A DNA stretch of 58,099 nucleotides from Clostridiales bacterium (GCA_003507395.1 DNVW01000015.1:1-58099); one strand, 5' to 3'. Shown: positions 44,233 to 53,317, numbered from the stretch's first letter. Notes: a model not told the origin generated them from the sequence alone. Numbers and translations are program-made.

Positions 44233-45081
44233 ATGGAAAAAGATTTAATAAATAAAACTGAAAAAGATTTTGAAAGTATTAAGCATATAGATGAAAATGG
44301 AATAGAATTTTGGTATGCAAGAGAATTAATGACAATGTTAGAATATAGTAAATGGGGAAATTTTAAAAATGTAATAAATAAAGCAAAAGAAGCTTGCAAA
44401 GGTAGTGATATTACGGAAGAGGAACACTTTGCCGACGTCGGGAGAGTGTTAAAAGTAGGCAATAATGCAGAAATGAAAGTTGATGATTTAAAACTGACTA
44501 GATATGCTTGTTACTTAATTGCACAAAATGGAGATAGTAGAAAAAAAGCAATAGCTCTTGCTCAAACATATTTTGCAGTACAAACTAGAAAGCAAGAAAT
44601 TACAAGACAAGAATATGAACAATTAAGTGAAGACGAAAAGAGATTATATACAAGACAAAATGTAAAAGATAAAAACAAATATCTATTTGATACTGCAAAG
44701 TTAGCTGGTGTTAAAAATTACGGAAAATTTAATAATTATGGATATAGAGGATTATATAATGGAGAAACAGCTAAAGATATAGCTAATAGAAAAGGAATAT
44801 CAGATAAAGAAGATATATTAGATTATATGAGTAGTACAGAATTGGCAGCTAACTTATTTAGAATAACACAAACAGATGAAGTATTAAAAAATAAAAATAT
44901 TAATAATGAAGATGATGCCTGTATAACACATCATAAAGTTGGACAAGCAGTTAGACAAACTATTAAGAAAATAGGTGGTACAATGCCAGAAGAATTACCG
45001 ACTCCAACTAAAAGTGCAAAACAAATAGAGAAAGAAAAAAATAAAAAAATAACTTTTAATAATAAGAAAAGATTAAAATAA
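44233..45081 (+). CDS. DinD-like DNA-damage-inducible protein
   Basis: The 282-residue protein starts ESIKHIDENGIEFWYARELM and TMLEYSKWGNFKNVINKAKEAC, with KLTRYACYLIAQNGDSRKKAIALAQTYFA-type Bro-N features following (about residues 88-116), and later ETAKDIANRKGISDKEDILD and YMSSTELAANLFRITQT. This is the DinD family; in E. coli DinD is an SOS protein that inhibits RecA-mediated strand exchange. ATG 44233 follows AAAGGA. In this element it could link excision to DNA damage (inference). Confidence 0.85.
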   Translation: MEKDLINKTEKDFESIKHIDENGIEFWYARELMTMLEYSKWGNFKNVINKAKEACKGSDITEEEHFADVGRVLKVGNNAEMKVDDLKLTRYACYLIAQNGDSRKKAIALAQTYFAVQTRKQEITRQEYEQLSEDEKRLYTRQNVKDKNKYLFDTAKLAGVKNYGKFNNYGYRGLYNGETAKDIANRKGISDKEDILDYMSSTELAANLFRITQTDEVLKNKNINNEDDACITHHKVGQAVRQTIKKIGGTMPEELPTPTKSAKQIEKEKNKKITFNNKKRLK

Positions 45082-45164
45082 AAACACCACCTACGGCACA
45101 TTCGTACTTTCAGTAATTCAATAAGATAATAACAAAATATTTAGTAAAAGTAAATAGAGAAAAT

Positions 45165-45220
45165 AAAAGTTCTAAAATTTCAAGTTGACCCTTGAAATTT
45201 TAGAACTTTTAACGTATAAT
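45165..45220 (+). promoter_or_regulatory. Recombinase promoter overlapped by a 20-bp perfect inverted repeat
   Basis: The arms at 45165-45184 and 45191-45210 are exact reverse complements around a 6-base loop. TTGAAA (45192-45197) lies inside the right arm; 17 bp later is TATAAT (45215-45220). An operator covering the -35 or an upstream terminator are both possible. Confidence 0.7.
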
Positions 45221-45281
45221 AGCAACAATAAAATACAAAATAAAAAAATATGTTATTGATACATTAAAACGGAGGGAATCT

Positions 45282-46928
45282 ATGAAAAAGTCTAATGAGG
45301 AAAAAAGAGTTGTAATTTATTGTAGAGAGAGTAGAGATGATTATGGCGAGAACTATGAGAGAATTGAAACACAAAGAGATTTACTTGTAAAATACTGCAA
45401 AGGTCATGGTTATACAAATATAGTTGATGTTATAATGGATGATGATAAAAGTGGAACAGATTTCAGCAGGTTTGATGATATTAGAAATAGAGCAAAAAAT
45501 AAAGAAATAGATGTAATAGTTTTCAAAAATTCTGCAAGACTTGGAAGAAATCAAAAAGAAGCATTAGATTTTGTAGAATACCTAGAAGAGCAAGGCGTAG
45601 AAATAATATTTGAAGATGAACAATACAATGAGGAAATGTTCGGTTTATATGCATGGTTTAACGAGAGAAGGGCAAGAGATGATAGTAAAAATATAAGAAG
45701 AAATTTAAGACATAAAATTGAAGAAGGCGATTTATTAGTAAAAGCAATTTATGGATATAACAAAAATGGAAAACAATTAGTTGTAAATGAAGAAACAGCT
45801 CCAGTAGTTCAAGAGATATTTGAACTATATTCTAAAGATTGGGGTTATCAAAAAATAGCAACTTACTTAAATAAAAAAGGAATACCAACACCATCACAAT
45901 CAAGAGGATTTACAAATGCAAAGCAAAGTGCAAACTGGAAAGCACAACACATAGTAAGGATTCTAGATGATAGAAGATATATAGGGGATTATGTTGGAGG
46001 ACGTACAGAAAAGCTTAGTTTTAAATCAAAAAAAACAATTGTAAAGCCACAAGATGAATGGACAATATTAGAAAATCATCACGAGCCAATTATTGATAAA
46101 GAACTATTTGAAAAGGTACAAAAAATTAGAAAGAAAAGAAAAAAAGAAAGTGATAAATATAATAACGGATTTAAGTTTGTAGATGTAGAAAACAATTTAT
46201 ATTCAGGACTTTTATATTGTGGAAGATGTGGAACACCTATGTATAAAAGAAAAGGCACAAGTGGAACTAGAAAAAGACCAGACAGTTATTTATGTAAAAA
46301 GTATAGTAATGAAGGAGCGATTAAGGAAGATATAAGAGAGAACTATGGTTGCACACCACACAGGATTAGAATAGAATATTTAGATCAGATAGTAAATGCA
46401 TATATAGACAATTTAATAAGTAATCCAGAATTTAAAAGTTTTGTAATGGATAATGTAAAAGCAATATCTATAAATAAGCAAACACTAGAAAAAGATTTAA
46501 ATAAATCAAAACAAACTTTGGAGAAGTGGGAAAAGCAATTTAAACAAGTATACGAAGATAAATTAAATGACTTAATACCAGAGTTTATATATAAAGATAA
46601 AAAGCAAGAATTAGAAAAGAAAATTCAAAATGAAAAAGAAAAGCTAGAAGAAATACAAAGCAAATTCAATTCATTAAATAAGCTAGAAGATAAAGAAGAT
46701 TTGATATTTAAAGCAATAGAAGATATTAAACAAAATGGATTAACAAAAGAAGAACTATCAAGACTATTTGATAAAATAGTAGTATTTGACAAAAACGAAA
46801 TAACAAAAGAAGAAAAAGACTTGTATAACCTAAATGATATGATGTATAATGAACTATACGAAAACGGAGGGTTAGCATTCCACTTGAAATTTATGTACCC
46901 ACAAACTATCACAAACAGGTGGATGTGA
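45282..46928 (+). CDS. Large serine recombinase (element integrase)
   Basis: It integrates and excises the element at GG. The resolvase domain has VVIYCRESRDD with catalytic Ser17 and VIVFKNSARLGRNQKEALDF; the recombinase domain (about 160-290) includes GYQKIATYLNKKGIPTP and ILDDRRYIGDYVGG; the zinc ribbon is YCGRCGTPM…C…C; a long coiled coil follows, as in serine integrases. It starts after CGGAGG. The last codons lie beyond the attR core: the stop TGA (46926-46928) belongs to murA sequence. In a circular element the frame would run on into 36451-36537, giving 574 instead of 548 residues. Confidence 0.92.
   Translation: MKKSNEEKRVVIYCRESRDDYGENYERIETQRDLLVKYCKGHGYTNIVDVIMDDDKSGTDFSRFDDIRNRAKNKEIDVIVFKNSARLGRNQKEALDFVEYLEEQGVEIIFEDEQYNEEMFGLYAWFNERRARDDSKNIRRNLRHKIEEGDLLVKAIYGYNKNGKQLVVNEETAPVVQEIFELYSKDWGYQKIATYLNKKGIPTPSQSRGFTNAKQSANWKAQHIVRILDDRRYIGDYVGGRTEKLSFKSKKTIVKPQDEWTILENHHEPIIDKELFEKVQKIRKKRKKESDKYNNGFKFVDVENNLYSGLLYCGRCGTPMYKRKGTSGTRKRPDSYLCKKYSNEGAIKEDIRENYGCTPHRIRIEYLDQIVNAYIDNLISNPEFKSFVMDNVKAISINKQTLEKDLNKSKQTLEKWEKQFKQVYEDKLNDLIPEFIYKDKKQELEKKIQNEKEKLEEIQSKFNSLNKLEDKEDLIFKAIEDIKQNGLTKEELSRLFDKIVVFDKNEITKEEKDLYNLNDMMYNELYENGGLAFHLKFMYPQTITNRWM
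46918..46919. other. attR core dinucleotide GG
   Basis: The right element boundary. CAAACA-GG-TGGATGTGAT: element to the left, murA codons GGT GGA TGT (Gly-Gly-Cys) to the right. Confidence 0.85.
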
Positions 46929-47832
46929 TATTGGGTCTAGACCTATAGATTTACATTTGGCAGCTTTTAAAAAATTAGGTGTAAATATTTCAGAAGATAG
47001 TGGATTTATTACATGCAAATGTGATAAAATAATAGGCACAAATATAGACTTGGATTTTCCAAGTGTAGGAGCAACAGAAAATATAATTTTAGCAAGTGTA
47101 TATGCAGATGGAACAACTAAGATTACAAATGCTGCTATGGAGCCGGAAATTGTAGATTTAGCAAAGTGCTTAAATAAAATGGGAGCTAAAATAGAAGGTG
47201 CAGGAACCAATGTTATTAAAATAACAGGAGTAAAAAAATTAAATGATGTATCATATTCAGTTATGCCAGATAGAATAGAAGCGGGGACTTTACTATGTGC
47301 AGTTGCAATAACAGGAGGAAATGTAAAGTTAAAAAATGTAATTCCAGAACATATTAATCAAATATTAGCCAAATTGGAACAAATTGGTTGTGAAATTGAA
47401 ATAGAAAAAAGAAATATTTACTTAAAAGCACCTAAAAAACTTAAAGCAGTAGATATAAAAACAATGCCATATCCAGGTTTCCCAACAGATATGCAATCAG
47501 TTTTTGGGGCTATGCTTACAATTGCAAAAGGAAATTCAATAATAATAGAGAATATATTTGAAAATAGATTTAGATATGTTAATGAATTAAAAAGAATGGG
47601 AGCGAAGGTATCAGTAGAAGGAAAAATTGCAATATTGAAAGGTGTTAGAAGATTATCAGGAACGACCGTAGAAAGTACAGATTTAAGAGGCGGAGCAGCA
47701 TTGGTAATAGCAGGTCTAGCTGCAAAAGGAACTACAATCGTAAGAAAGATTGAATATATATTAAGGGGTTATGAAGGCTTAGATAAAAAACTTAATAAAT
47801 TAGGAGCAAAAATAGTAGTAAAGGAAGAATAA
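46918..47832 (+). pseudogene. murA: murA 3' fragment with catalytic cysteine
   Basis: In murA frame: GGCDIGSRPIDLHLAAFKKL at 46918 onward, with the PEP-binding catalytic Cys (Cys116 of the joined protein), then PDRIEAGTLLCAVAITGG, PYPGFPTDMQSVFGAML and DLRGGAALVIAGLAA, all MurA signatures. 304 codons remain; with the 113 upstream they make 417, the normal MurA length. No ATG or ribosome site opens this frame near its start; TTG 46957 is the first weak candidate and would omit the catalytic Cys. Confidence 0.92.
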
Positions 47833-47844
47833 AAATAGGAAAGG

Positions 47845-48855
47845 ATGAAAGGCAAAATGGCAAAAAAAGCAAAAGAAGACTTAAATTATAAGAAAAACAC
47901 AAAAAACAAAGTTAATAAAAATGCAAAGTCAAATAAAATAACTAATCCGAATAAAGAAAGTAATTTATTTGACTTTGACAAAGAAATTGTCATTGGTATG
48001 CCAAAAATTCCAGAAACGAAACAGCAAAAAAATAAAAGAAAAAATAAAAATATAAGCAATAATAAAAAAAAGCCAGCTGTAACAAAAAAAATTAGTAAAA
48101 AACAAGAAATGGCAATAAAAAAGAGAAAGCTTATTCTAAAAATAATAAGAACTATAATATTAATTGGGATATTGATAGGAACATTAATATATATATTATT
48201 ATCACCTTTGTTTAATATTAAAGATGTAACAGTTACTGGAAATAACAAACTTAGTAAAGAAGAAATAATTAGTTTATCAGAAATAAGAACAGAAGAAAAT
48301 ATTTTTAAAACATCTAAAAATGATATTAAAAACAGAATAAAAACAAATCCTTACGTTGAAAATGTAAAAATAAGAAGGAAATTGCCAGATAAGGTAGAAA
48401 TTATAGTAGTAGAAAGAGTTGCAACCTATATGTTGCCATTTGCCAATAGCTATGTATATATAAATAATCAAGGATATATGTTAGAAATAACTAGCCCAAA
48501 AGCAAATCTACCTATTATAACAGGGTTTAGTACACCCGAGGAAAATTTGCATGAGGGAGAAAGATTATTGAGTGAAGATTTAGTTAAACTAGGAGAAGTA
48601 TTACAAATAATAGAATCAGCTAATGCAAATGGAATACAGGAATTAATAACAAAAATAGATATATCAAATAGACAAGATTATACTATTATGCTAGAAAAAG
48701 AAAAGAAACTTGTTCATATGGGAGATGTATCAAATTTAAGTACAAAGATGTCATATATTAATAAGATAATACAAGATGAAGCAGGTATCGAAGGAGAAAT
48801 ATTTGTAAATACAGATTTGACAAATAAAGGAGCAGTATTTAGAGAAAAAGTTTAA
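47845..48855 (+). CDS. ftsQ: Cell-division protein FtsQ/DivIB
   Basis: This is a bitopic divisome protein. A long basic cytoplasmic N-terminus (about 1-92, lysine-rich) precedes one membrane helix (IIRTIILIGILIGTLIYILL), then POTRA (FNIKDVTVTGNNKLSKEEII) and the beta domain (PYVENVKIRRKLPDKVEIIV). The length of 336 is usual. ATG 47845 directly abuts AGGAAAGG; ATG 47857 may be the true start. It lies 12 bp after murA, with no terminator, so transcripts from the element's recombinase may reach it. Confidence 0.88.
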   Translation: MKGKMAKKAKEDLNYKKNTKNKVNKNAKSNKITNPNKESNLFDFDKEIVIGMPKIPETKQQKNKRKNKNISNNKKKPAVTKKISKKQEMAIKKRKLILKIIRTIILIGILIGTLIYILLSPLFNIKDVTVTGNNKLSKEEIISLSEIRTEENIFKTSKNDIKNRIKTNPYVENVKIRRKLPDKVEIIVVERVATYMLPFANSYVYINNQGYMLEITSPKANLPIITGFSTPEENLHEGERLLSEDLVKLGEVLQIIESANANGIQELITKIDISNRQDYTIMLEKEKKLVHMGDVSNLSTKMSYINKIIQDEAGIEGEIFVNTDLTNKGAVFREKV

Positions 48856-48895
48856 AATATAATATGAATCAAATTTTAGATTCGAAGGAGTTGAA

Positions 48896-49627
48896 ATGAA
48901 TAGAAAACAAGTAGCAATTACATTAGGTATTATGTGCTTTATGCTGACAATAGCAATATCTGTTCAGCTAAAAACCATGAATAGTGCAAATTCAACAGTA
49001 AGTCAATCATTAACAGAGAACAGTTTAAGAGATGAAGTTTTAAAATGGAAAGAGAAGTATGATAATATATACATGCAACTTGGACAGGCAGAAAACAGAC
49101 TTGAAGAAGTAAGAAATGTTGCAACACAAGATAGTACGTCTTCAACAGCAAAACAAGAAGAGTTGAAAAATAACAATATAATATTAGGACTAACAGATGT
49201 TACTGGACCAGGTATAGAAATAGTATTAAAAGATAATAATAACATTTCATCTGAATTATTAAGTACCCAGATATTAGATATGAATAAATTAGTTGTGCAT
49301 AATTCAGATTTAATTGCTATTGTAAATATATTAAAGCATGCAAATGCAGAAGCAATTTCAATAAATGGTCAGAGAATAATTTCCACATCAGCAATTACAT
49401 GTGAAGGAAGTGTTATAAAAATAAATGGAGAAAAAATAACATCACCATTTACAATAAAAGCAATAGGTCCAACAGATTTGTTCTATGGCTCATTGATAAT
49501 GCCAGGTGGATATATATATTATATGGAGGAGGATGGCATTATTGTAGAAAAGAAAAAGATGGACAATATATCAATAGAAAAATATAATGGTGTTATAAAT
49601 TCCAAATATATTAAGGCTAAGAGGTGA
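48896..49627 (+). CDS. DUF881 (YlxX-type) membrane protein, first copy
   Basis: An N-terminal membrane helix (VAITLGIMCFMLTIAISVQL) precedes a coiled coil (LRDEVLKWKEKYDNIYMQLG) and the DUF881 domain (IILGLTDVTGPGIEIVLKDN, ANAEAISINGQRIIST, GEKITSPFTIKAIG). In Bacillus the related genes lie beside the ftsZ cluster. ATG 48896 follows GAAGGAG. It overlaps the second copy's region by tight spacing. Confidence 0.85.
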   Translation: MNRKQVAITLGIMCFMLTIAISVQLKTMNSANSTVSQSLTENSLRDEVLKWKEKYDNIYMQLGQAENRLEEVRNVATQDSTSSTAKQEELKNNNIILGLTDVTGPGIEIVLKDNNNISSELLSTQILDMNKLVVHNSDLIAIVNILKHANAEAISINGQRIISTSAITCEGSVIKINGEKITSPFTIKAIGPTDLFYGSLIMPGGYIYYMEEDGIIVEKKKMDNISIEKYNGVINSKYIKAKR

Positions 49628-49632
49628 TATAT

Positions 49633-50334
49633 TTGAAAAAACTAGATAAAGATCAAATTATAATGAGTATAATAATTGGATTAGTATGCATAGTTTTAAT
49701 TTGCATTGTGTCAATACAATTTAAAACAATAGAAGAAACAGATATAACTGCTATAGAAAATATGAAAGAAGATGAATTAAGAACTACTCTATCAGAATGG
49801 AAAACAAAATATGAAGAAACATATGAAAAATATGAAGAAACTATAACAACTATAGATGAGTATAATAAAAAAATTGAAAGCAGTGAAGAAGCATCGGAAC
49901 TTTTAGATAAAGAATTAGAAAAATCTAATTTAATAGCAGGAAATACAGATGTATATGGAGAAGGAATTATTGTTACTTTAATTGACAATGATGAACAAAC
50001 TATAAAGGCAGAAGATTTATTAGAACTAGTTAATGAATTAAGATATGCAGGTGCAGAAGCTATATCTATAAATGATGTAAGAATAATAAATACAACAGAT
50101 ATAGTAGAGGTTGGCAACTCACTTGTAATGGTAGGAGGACAAAGATTGTCATCTCCATATGTTGTAAAAGCTATAGGAAATCAAGCGTATTTGTCAAGTA
50201 TACTAAGTTTAAAAAATAGTGGATTTATAGATAAATATAACAATAGTGGAAAAACGGTAACTTTAGTAGCCAATAAAAAGGTAGAAATATTAAAAAATAA
50301 TGGAAAAACTGATATAAAATATATAAATAAGTAA
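49633..50334 (+). CDS. DUF881 (YlxW-type) membrane protein, second copy
   Basis: A paralogue of the preceding gene: membrane helix (IIGLVCIVLICIVSIQF), coiled coil, then NLIAGNTDVYGEGIIVTLID, AGAEAISINDVRIINT and GQRLSSPYVVKAIG. TTG 49633 has AGAGGTG at good spacing; GTG 49624 overlaps the previous stop. Pairs of DUF881 proteins here are standard in Clostridia; the exact function is not known. Confidence 0.83.
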   Translation: MKKLDKDQIIMSIIIGLVCIVLICIVSIQFKTIEETDITAIENMKEDELRTTLSEWKTKYEETYEKYEETITTIDEYNKKIESSEEASELLDKELEKSNLIAGNTDVYGEGIIVTLIDNDEQTIKAEDLLELVNELRYAGAEAISINDVRIINTTDIVEVGNSLVMVGGQRLSSPYVVKAIGNQAYLSSILSLKNSGFIDKYNNSGKTVTLVANKKVEILKNNGKTDIKYINK

Positions 50335-50362
50335 TAGTTTTTTCTAAGTGAAAGGAGAAAAA

Positions 50363-50734
50363 ATGATTTTAATAGCAATAATAATAGGCTGCATTATAGG
50401 GGCTATAATAGGATTTTTTATGCCAATAATACCATATACATATTCAGGTTATTTGGCAATTGCTATAATCGCTGCATTAGATTCTGTGTTTGGAGGGATT
50501 ACAGCAACATTAAACAAAAACTTTGACTTAAAAATATTTGTTTCAGGATTTTTTGGAAATGCTATACTTTCAATACTATTAACATATCTAGGTCAAAGAT
50601 TGAATGTGGACATTTATTTGGCAGCAATTGTGGTTTTTGTTGGAAGAATGTTTAATAATTTGTCAATAATAAGAAGATATTATATGGAAAAATTCATAAA
50701 CTATAGAGAAAACAAAGTAAAAAAAAGCCAGTAG
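50363..50734 (+). CDS. sbp: Small basic membrane protein (Sbp, DUF1290)
   Basis: The 123-residue protein has three to four hydrophobic segments. IIGFFMPIIPYTYSGYLAIA, IAALDSVFGGI and VFVGRMFNNLSIIRRYY are characteristic of the DUF1290 small basic protein encoded between the DUF881 genes and ftsA. The C-terminal tail is basic. ATG 50363 follows AAAGGAG. Confidence 0.88.
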   Translation: MILIAIIIGCIIGAIIGFFMPIIPYTYSGYLAIAIIAALDSVFGGITATLNKNFDLKIFVSGFFGNAILSILLTYLGQRLNVDIYLAAIVVFVGRMFNNLSIIRRYYMEKFINYRENKVKKSQ

Positions 50735-50850
50735 AAATACATTGCAATTCTATTACGAAAATATTACAAAAATATTACAAAGACTATTGACTTTTGGAGA
50801 AAAATGTAATATTCTAAAGACGATAATTAAAACAAATTGGAGGGTTAACT

Positions 50851-52077
50851 TTGGCAATAGGAGATATAATTGTAGGTATGGACATTGGAACCTCAAAAGT
50901 AAGTATGGTTATAGGAGAGGTTAATAATTTTAATCAAATAGAAGTTATATATACAGATAGTCAGAAATGTAGTGGCATCAAAAAAGGAAAAATAATTGAT
51001 GAAGATGAAATTGTTCTTGCAGTTACAAAGTTAATAAAAAACGCAGAGATTGATGCCAATCTAACAATTAATTCTACATACATAACAATTCCTGGAAAAT
51101 ATGTAACAATTGTTCAAAACAGTATAGTAAAAGAAGCAAAAGATAGATATGCTGGGATATCAATGAAAGATGTTTCTTCTAGCATAATGCAAGTTAGTGA
51201 TATAGATATTCCAGAGGGAAAACAAATAATAGACATAGTAACAGACAGATTTATATTAGAAAATGGAAAAATTGTACAAGACCCAGTGGGAAGCTTGAGT
51301 TCTAGTTTTACATTAAAAGCCCAAATTGCTTTGGCAGATAAAGACTATGTAAAGAAAATAACAAATATATTAAAAAGAGCATGTATAGAAGTAGATGGAT
51401 TAGTACCTATAACTCTTGCAGAAAGATGTATAGCACTAGATAGTAATGAATTAAATGATAATATAATGTTATTAGATATAGGAGCTGGAAATACAGAAAT
51501 AGGAATATTTGAAGGTTCTACTTTCGTATATACTAACACCATACCACTAGGCGGAGATAATATTACAAATGATATTGCCTTAGTACTTAATATATCAGAA
51601 GAAGAAGCAGACAAACTAAAAAGACAATATGGACTAGCGATGAAATCTTTTATAGATAATGATAACGAAATCTTATTAGCAACATGCAGAGATGAGAACA
51701 GAAGAGTAATAAAAAGTTCTGAATTAATAGAAATTATAGAAGCAAGGATAGAAGAAATTTTTTCATTAGTAAATAAAGATATTACGATGCAAGGTATAAA
51801 ACAAAGAATTAATAATGTAATACTTACAGGACAAGGAATTACAAGTATAAATAAAAGTGATGTAGCCGGAAAAGTAGCACTAAATATACCGGTAAAAATA
51901 TCTACAGGTAGACTAATAAGTACAGTAAGACCAGAATATAGAACAGCATATGCGTTGGTAAGATATATTTCATCAAGAGCATTTGCAAAAAATGTTTCAA
52001 GTAGCATAGATACAAAGTCAAATGAAAATATAGTACATTCAATATTGGAAAGAATTAAAGAATTCTTTTATTCATAA
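50851..52077 (+). CDS. ftsA: Cell-division protein FtsA
   Basis: This actin-like protein tethers FtsZ to the membrane. GDIIVGMDIGTSKVSMVIGE is phosphate-1, LLDIGAGNTEIGIFEGSTFV phosphate-2, and VILTGQGITS the adenosine motif. The SHS2 (1C) insertion lies near residues 85-165. The C-terminus ends VHSILERIKEFFYS, an amphipathic membrane-targeting helix. TTG 50851 follows GGAGG at 7 nt. The length of 408 is typical. Confidence 0.95.
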   Translation: MAIGDIIVGMDIGTSKVSMVIGEVNNFNQIEVIYTDSQKCSGIKKGKIIDEDEIVLAVTKLIKNAEIDANLTINSTYITIPGKYVTIVQNSIVKEAKDRYAGISMKDVSSSIMQVSDIDIPEGKQIIDIVTDRFILENGKIVQDPVGSLSSSFTLKAQIALADKDYVKKITNILKRACIEVDGLVPITLAERCIALDSNELNDNIMLLDIGAGNTEIGIFEGSTFVYTNTIPLGGDNITNDIALVLNISEEEADKLKRQYGLAMKSFIDNDNEILLATCRDENRRVIKSSELIEIIEARIEEIFSLVNKDITMQGIKQRINNVILTGQGITSINKSDVAGKVALNIPVKISTGRLISTVRPEYRTAYALVRYISSRAFAKNVSSSIDTKSNENIVHSILERIKEFFYS

Positions 52078-52195
52078 TAAATTTGTTATTAAATTTAAAA
52101 TAAAAAACAAAAAGTCAGAATTCATAGGTAGAAGTTATAAAGCTGAGATTGAATACCGGAATTCAGACAGCTAATATAAAGGAGGAAAATAAATA

Positions 52196-53317
52196 ATGTT
52201 TATGGATGGAAATGATGATAACACAATGTTAGATGGAACAGCAACAATCAAAGTAATAGGTATAGGAGGAGCAGGAAACAATGCTGTAAATCGAATGGTA
52301 GACTCAGGAATAAAAGGTGTTGAATTTATAGCTGTAAATACAGATAGACAAGCCTTATTACTTTCAAAAGCACCTTCGAAGATACAAATTGGTGAAAAAA
52401 TAACAAGAGGTTTGGGAGCTGGTGCTAATCCAGATATAGGAGCACAAGCAGCAGAAGAAAGTAAAACAGAAATAGCAGAAGCATTACGCGGCGCAGATAT
52501 GGTATTTGTTACAGCCGGAATGGGCGGTGGAACAGGTACAGGTGCAGCCCCAATAGTGGCAGCATGCGCAAAAGAAATGGGGATTTTAACAATAGGTGTT
52601 GTTACAAAACCATTTACCTTTGAAGGAAAGAAAAGATTATCACAAGCAGAAAGAGGAATAGAAAGCTTGAAAGGAAAGGTAGATACTTTAGTAGTAATAC
52701 CAAATGACAAACTATTACAAGTTATAGATAGAAAAACTTCAATAGTAGAAGCATTTAAAATGGCAGACGATGTATTAAGACAAGGTGTACAAGGTATATC
52801 AGATTTAATAGCAATTCCTGGACTTGTAAATTTAGACTTTGCAGATATTAAAACAATAATGCTAAATACAGGTATGGCACATATGGGTATAGGTAGAGCA
52901 TCTGGAGAAAATAGAGCAGAAGATGCAGCAAAACAAGCAGTACAAAGCCCAATGCTAGAAACTTCAATAGAAGGCGCAAGAGGAGTTATTATTAATATAA
53001 CAGGTGGAACAAACTTAGGATTGCACGAAGTTAATACAGCAGCTGAATTAGTACAAAGAAGTGTAGATCCAGAAGCAAACATTATATTTGGTGCAGTTAT
53101 AGATGAAAGTTTAGATGAAGATATAGTAATTACAGTAATAGCTACAGGTTTTGAAAAAGAACAAAATACAATTCCAAATATGCCTGTTGGGGATATTGTA
53201 GATAAAGCATGGGATAGAAAATTAAATTCAATTCCAACACCAACGGAAAGCAGTAATGCACAAAACGATTTAGATATACCATCATTTCTAAGAAAAAATA
53301 AAGGATTAAATAAATAA
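52196..53317 (+). CDS. ftsZ: Cell-division GTPase FtsZ
   Basis: This tubulin-like GTPase forms the division ring. The tubulin signature GGGTGTGAAPIVA, IGGAGNNAVNRMV at the N-terminus and the T7 loop NLDFADIKTIM are present. The conserved C-terminal peptide is LDIPSFLRKNKGLNK, which binds FtsA. The length of 373 is typical. ATG 52196 follows AAAGGAGG. Confidence 0.97.
   Translation: MFMDGNDDNTMLDGTATIKVIGIGGAGNNAVNRMVDSGIKGVEFIAVNTDRQALLLSKAPSKIQIGEKITRGLGAGANPDIGAQAAEESKTEIAEALRGADMVFVTAGMGGGTGTGAAPIVAACAKEMGILTIGVVTKPFTFEGKKRLSQAERGIESLKGKVDTLVVIPNDKLLQVIDRKTSIVEAFKMADDVLRQGVQGISDLIAIPGLVNLDFADIKTIMLNTGMAHMGIGRASGENRAEDAAKQAVQSPMLETSIEGARGVIINITGGTNLGLHEVNTAAELVQRSVDPEANIIFGAVIDESLDEDIVITVIATGFEKEQNTIPNMPVGDIVDKAWDRKLNSIPTPTESSNAQNDLDIPSFLRKNKGLNK

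Larger units (their letters stand above)
36451..46917. mobile_element. 10.47-kb integrative mobilizable element in murA
   Basis: Bounded by GG at 36449-36450 and GG at 46918-46919. Cargo in order: HEPN-like gene, HTH replication-type protein, oriT candidate, MobV relaxase, HExxH protein plus small partner, zinc-finger protein (-), structured leader and small basic protein, DinD-like protein, large serine recombinase. No type IV secretion genes are present, so transfer would rely on a helper. Excision at GG restores murA in frame. Confidence 0.9.

Noticed and set aside
36451..46917. Prophage or full conjugative element
   Set aside because: No capsid, terminase, tail or type IV secretion genes are present; relaxase plus recombinase indicates a mobilizable element.
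45282..46928. IS607-type transposase
   Set aside because: The protein is a large serine recombinase with recombinase and zinc-ribbon domains, and no TnpB-like gene is present.
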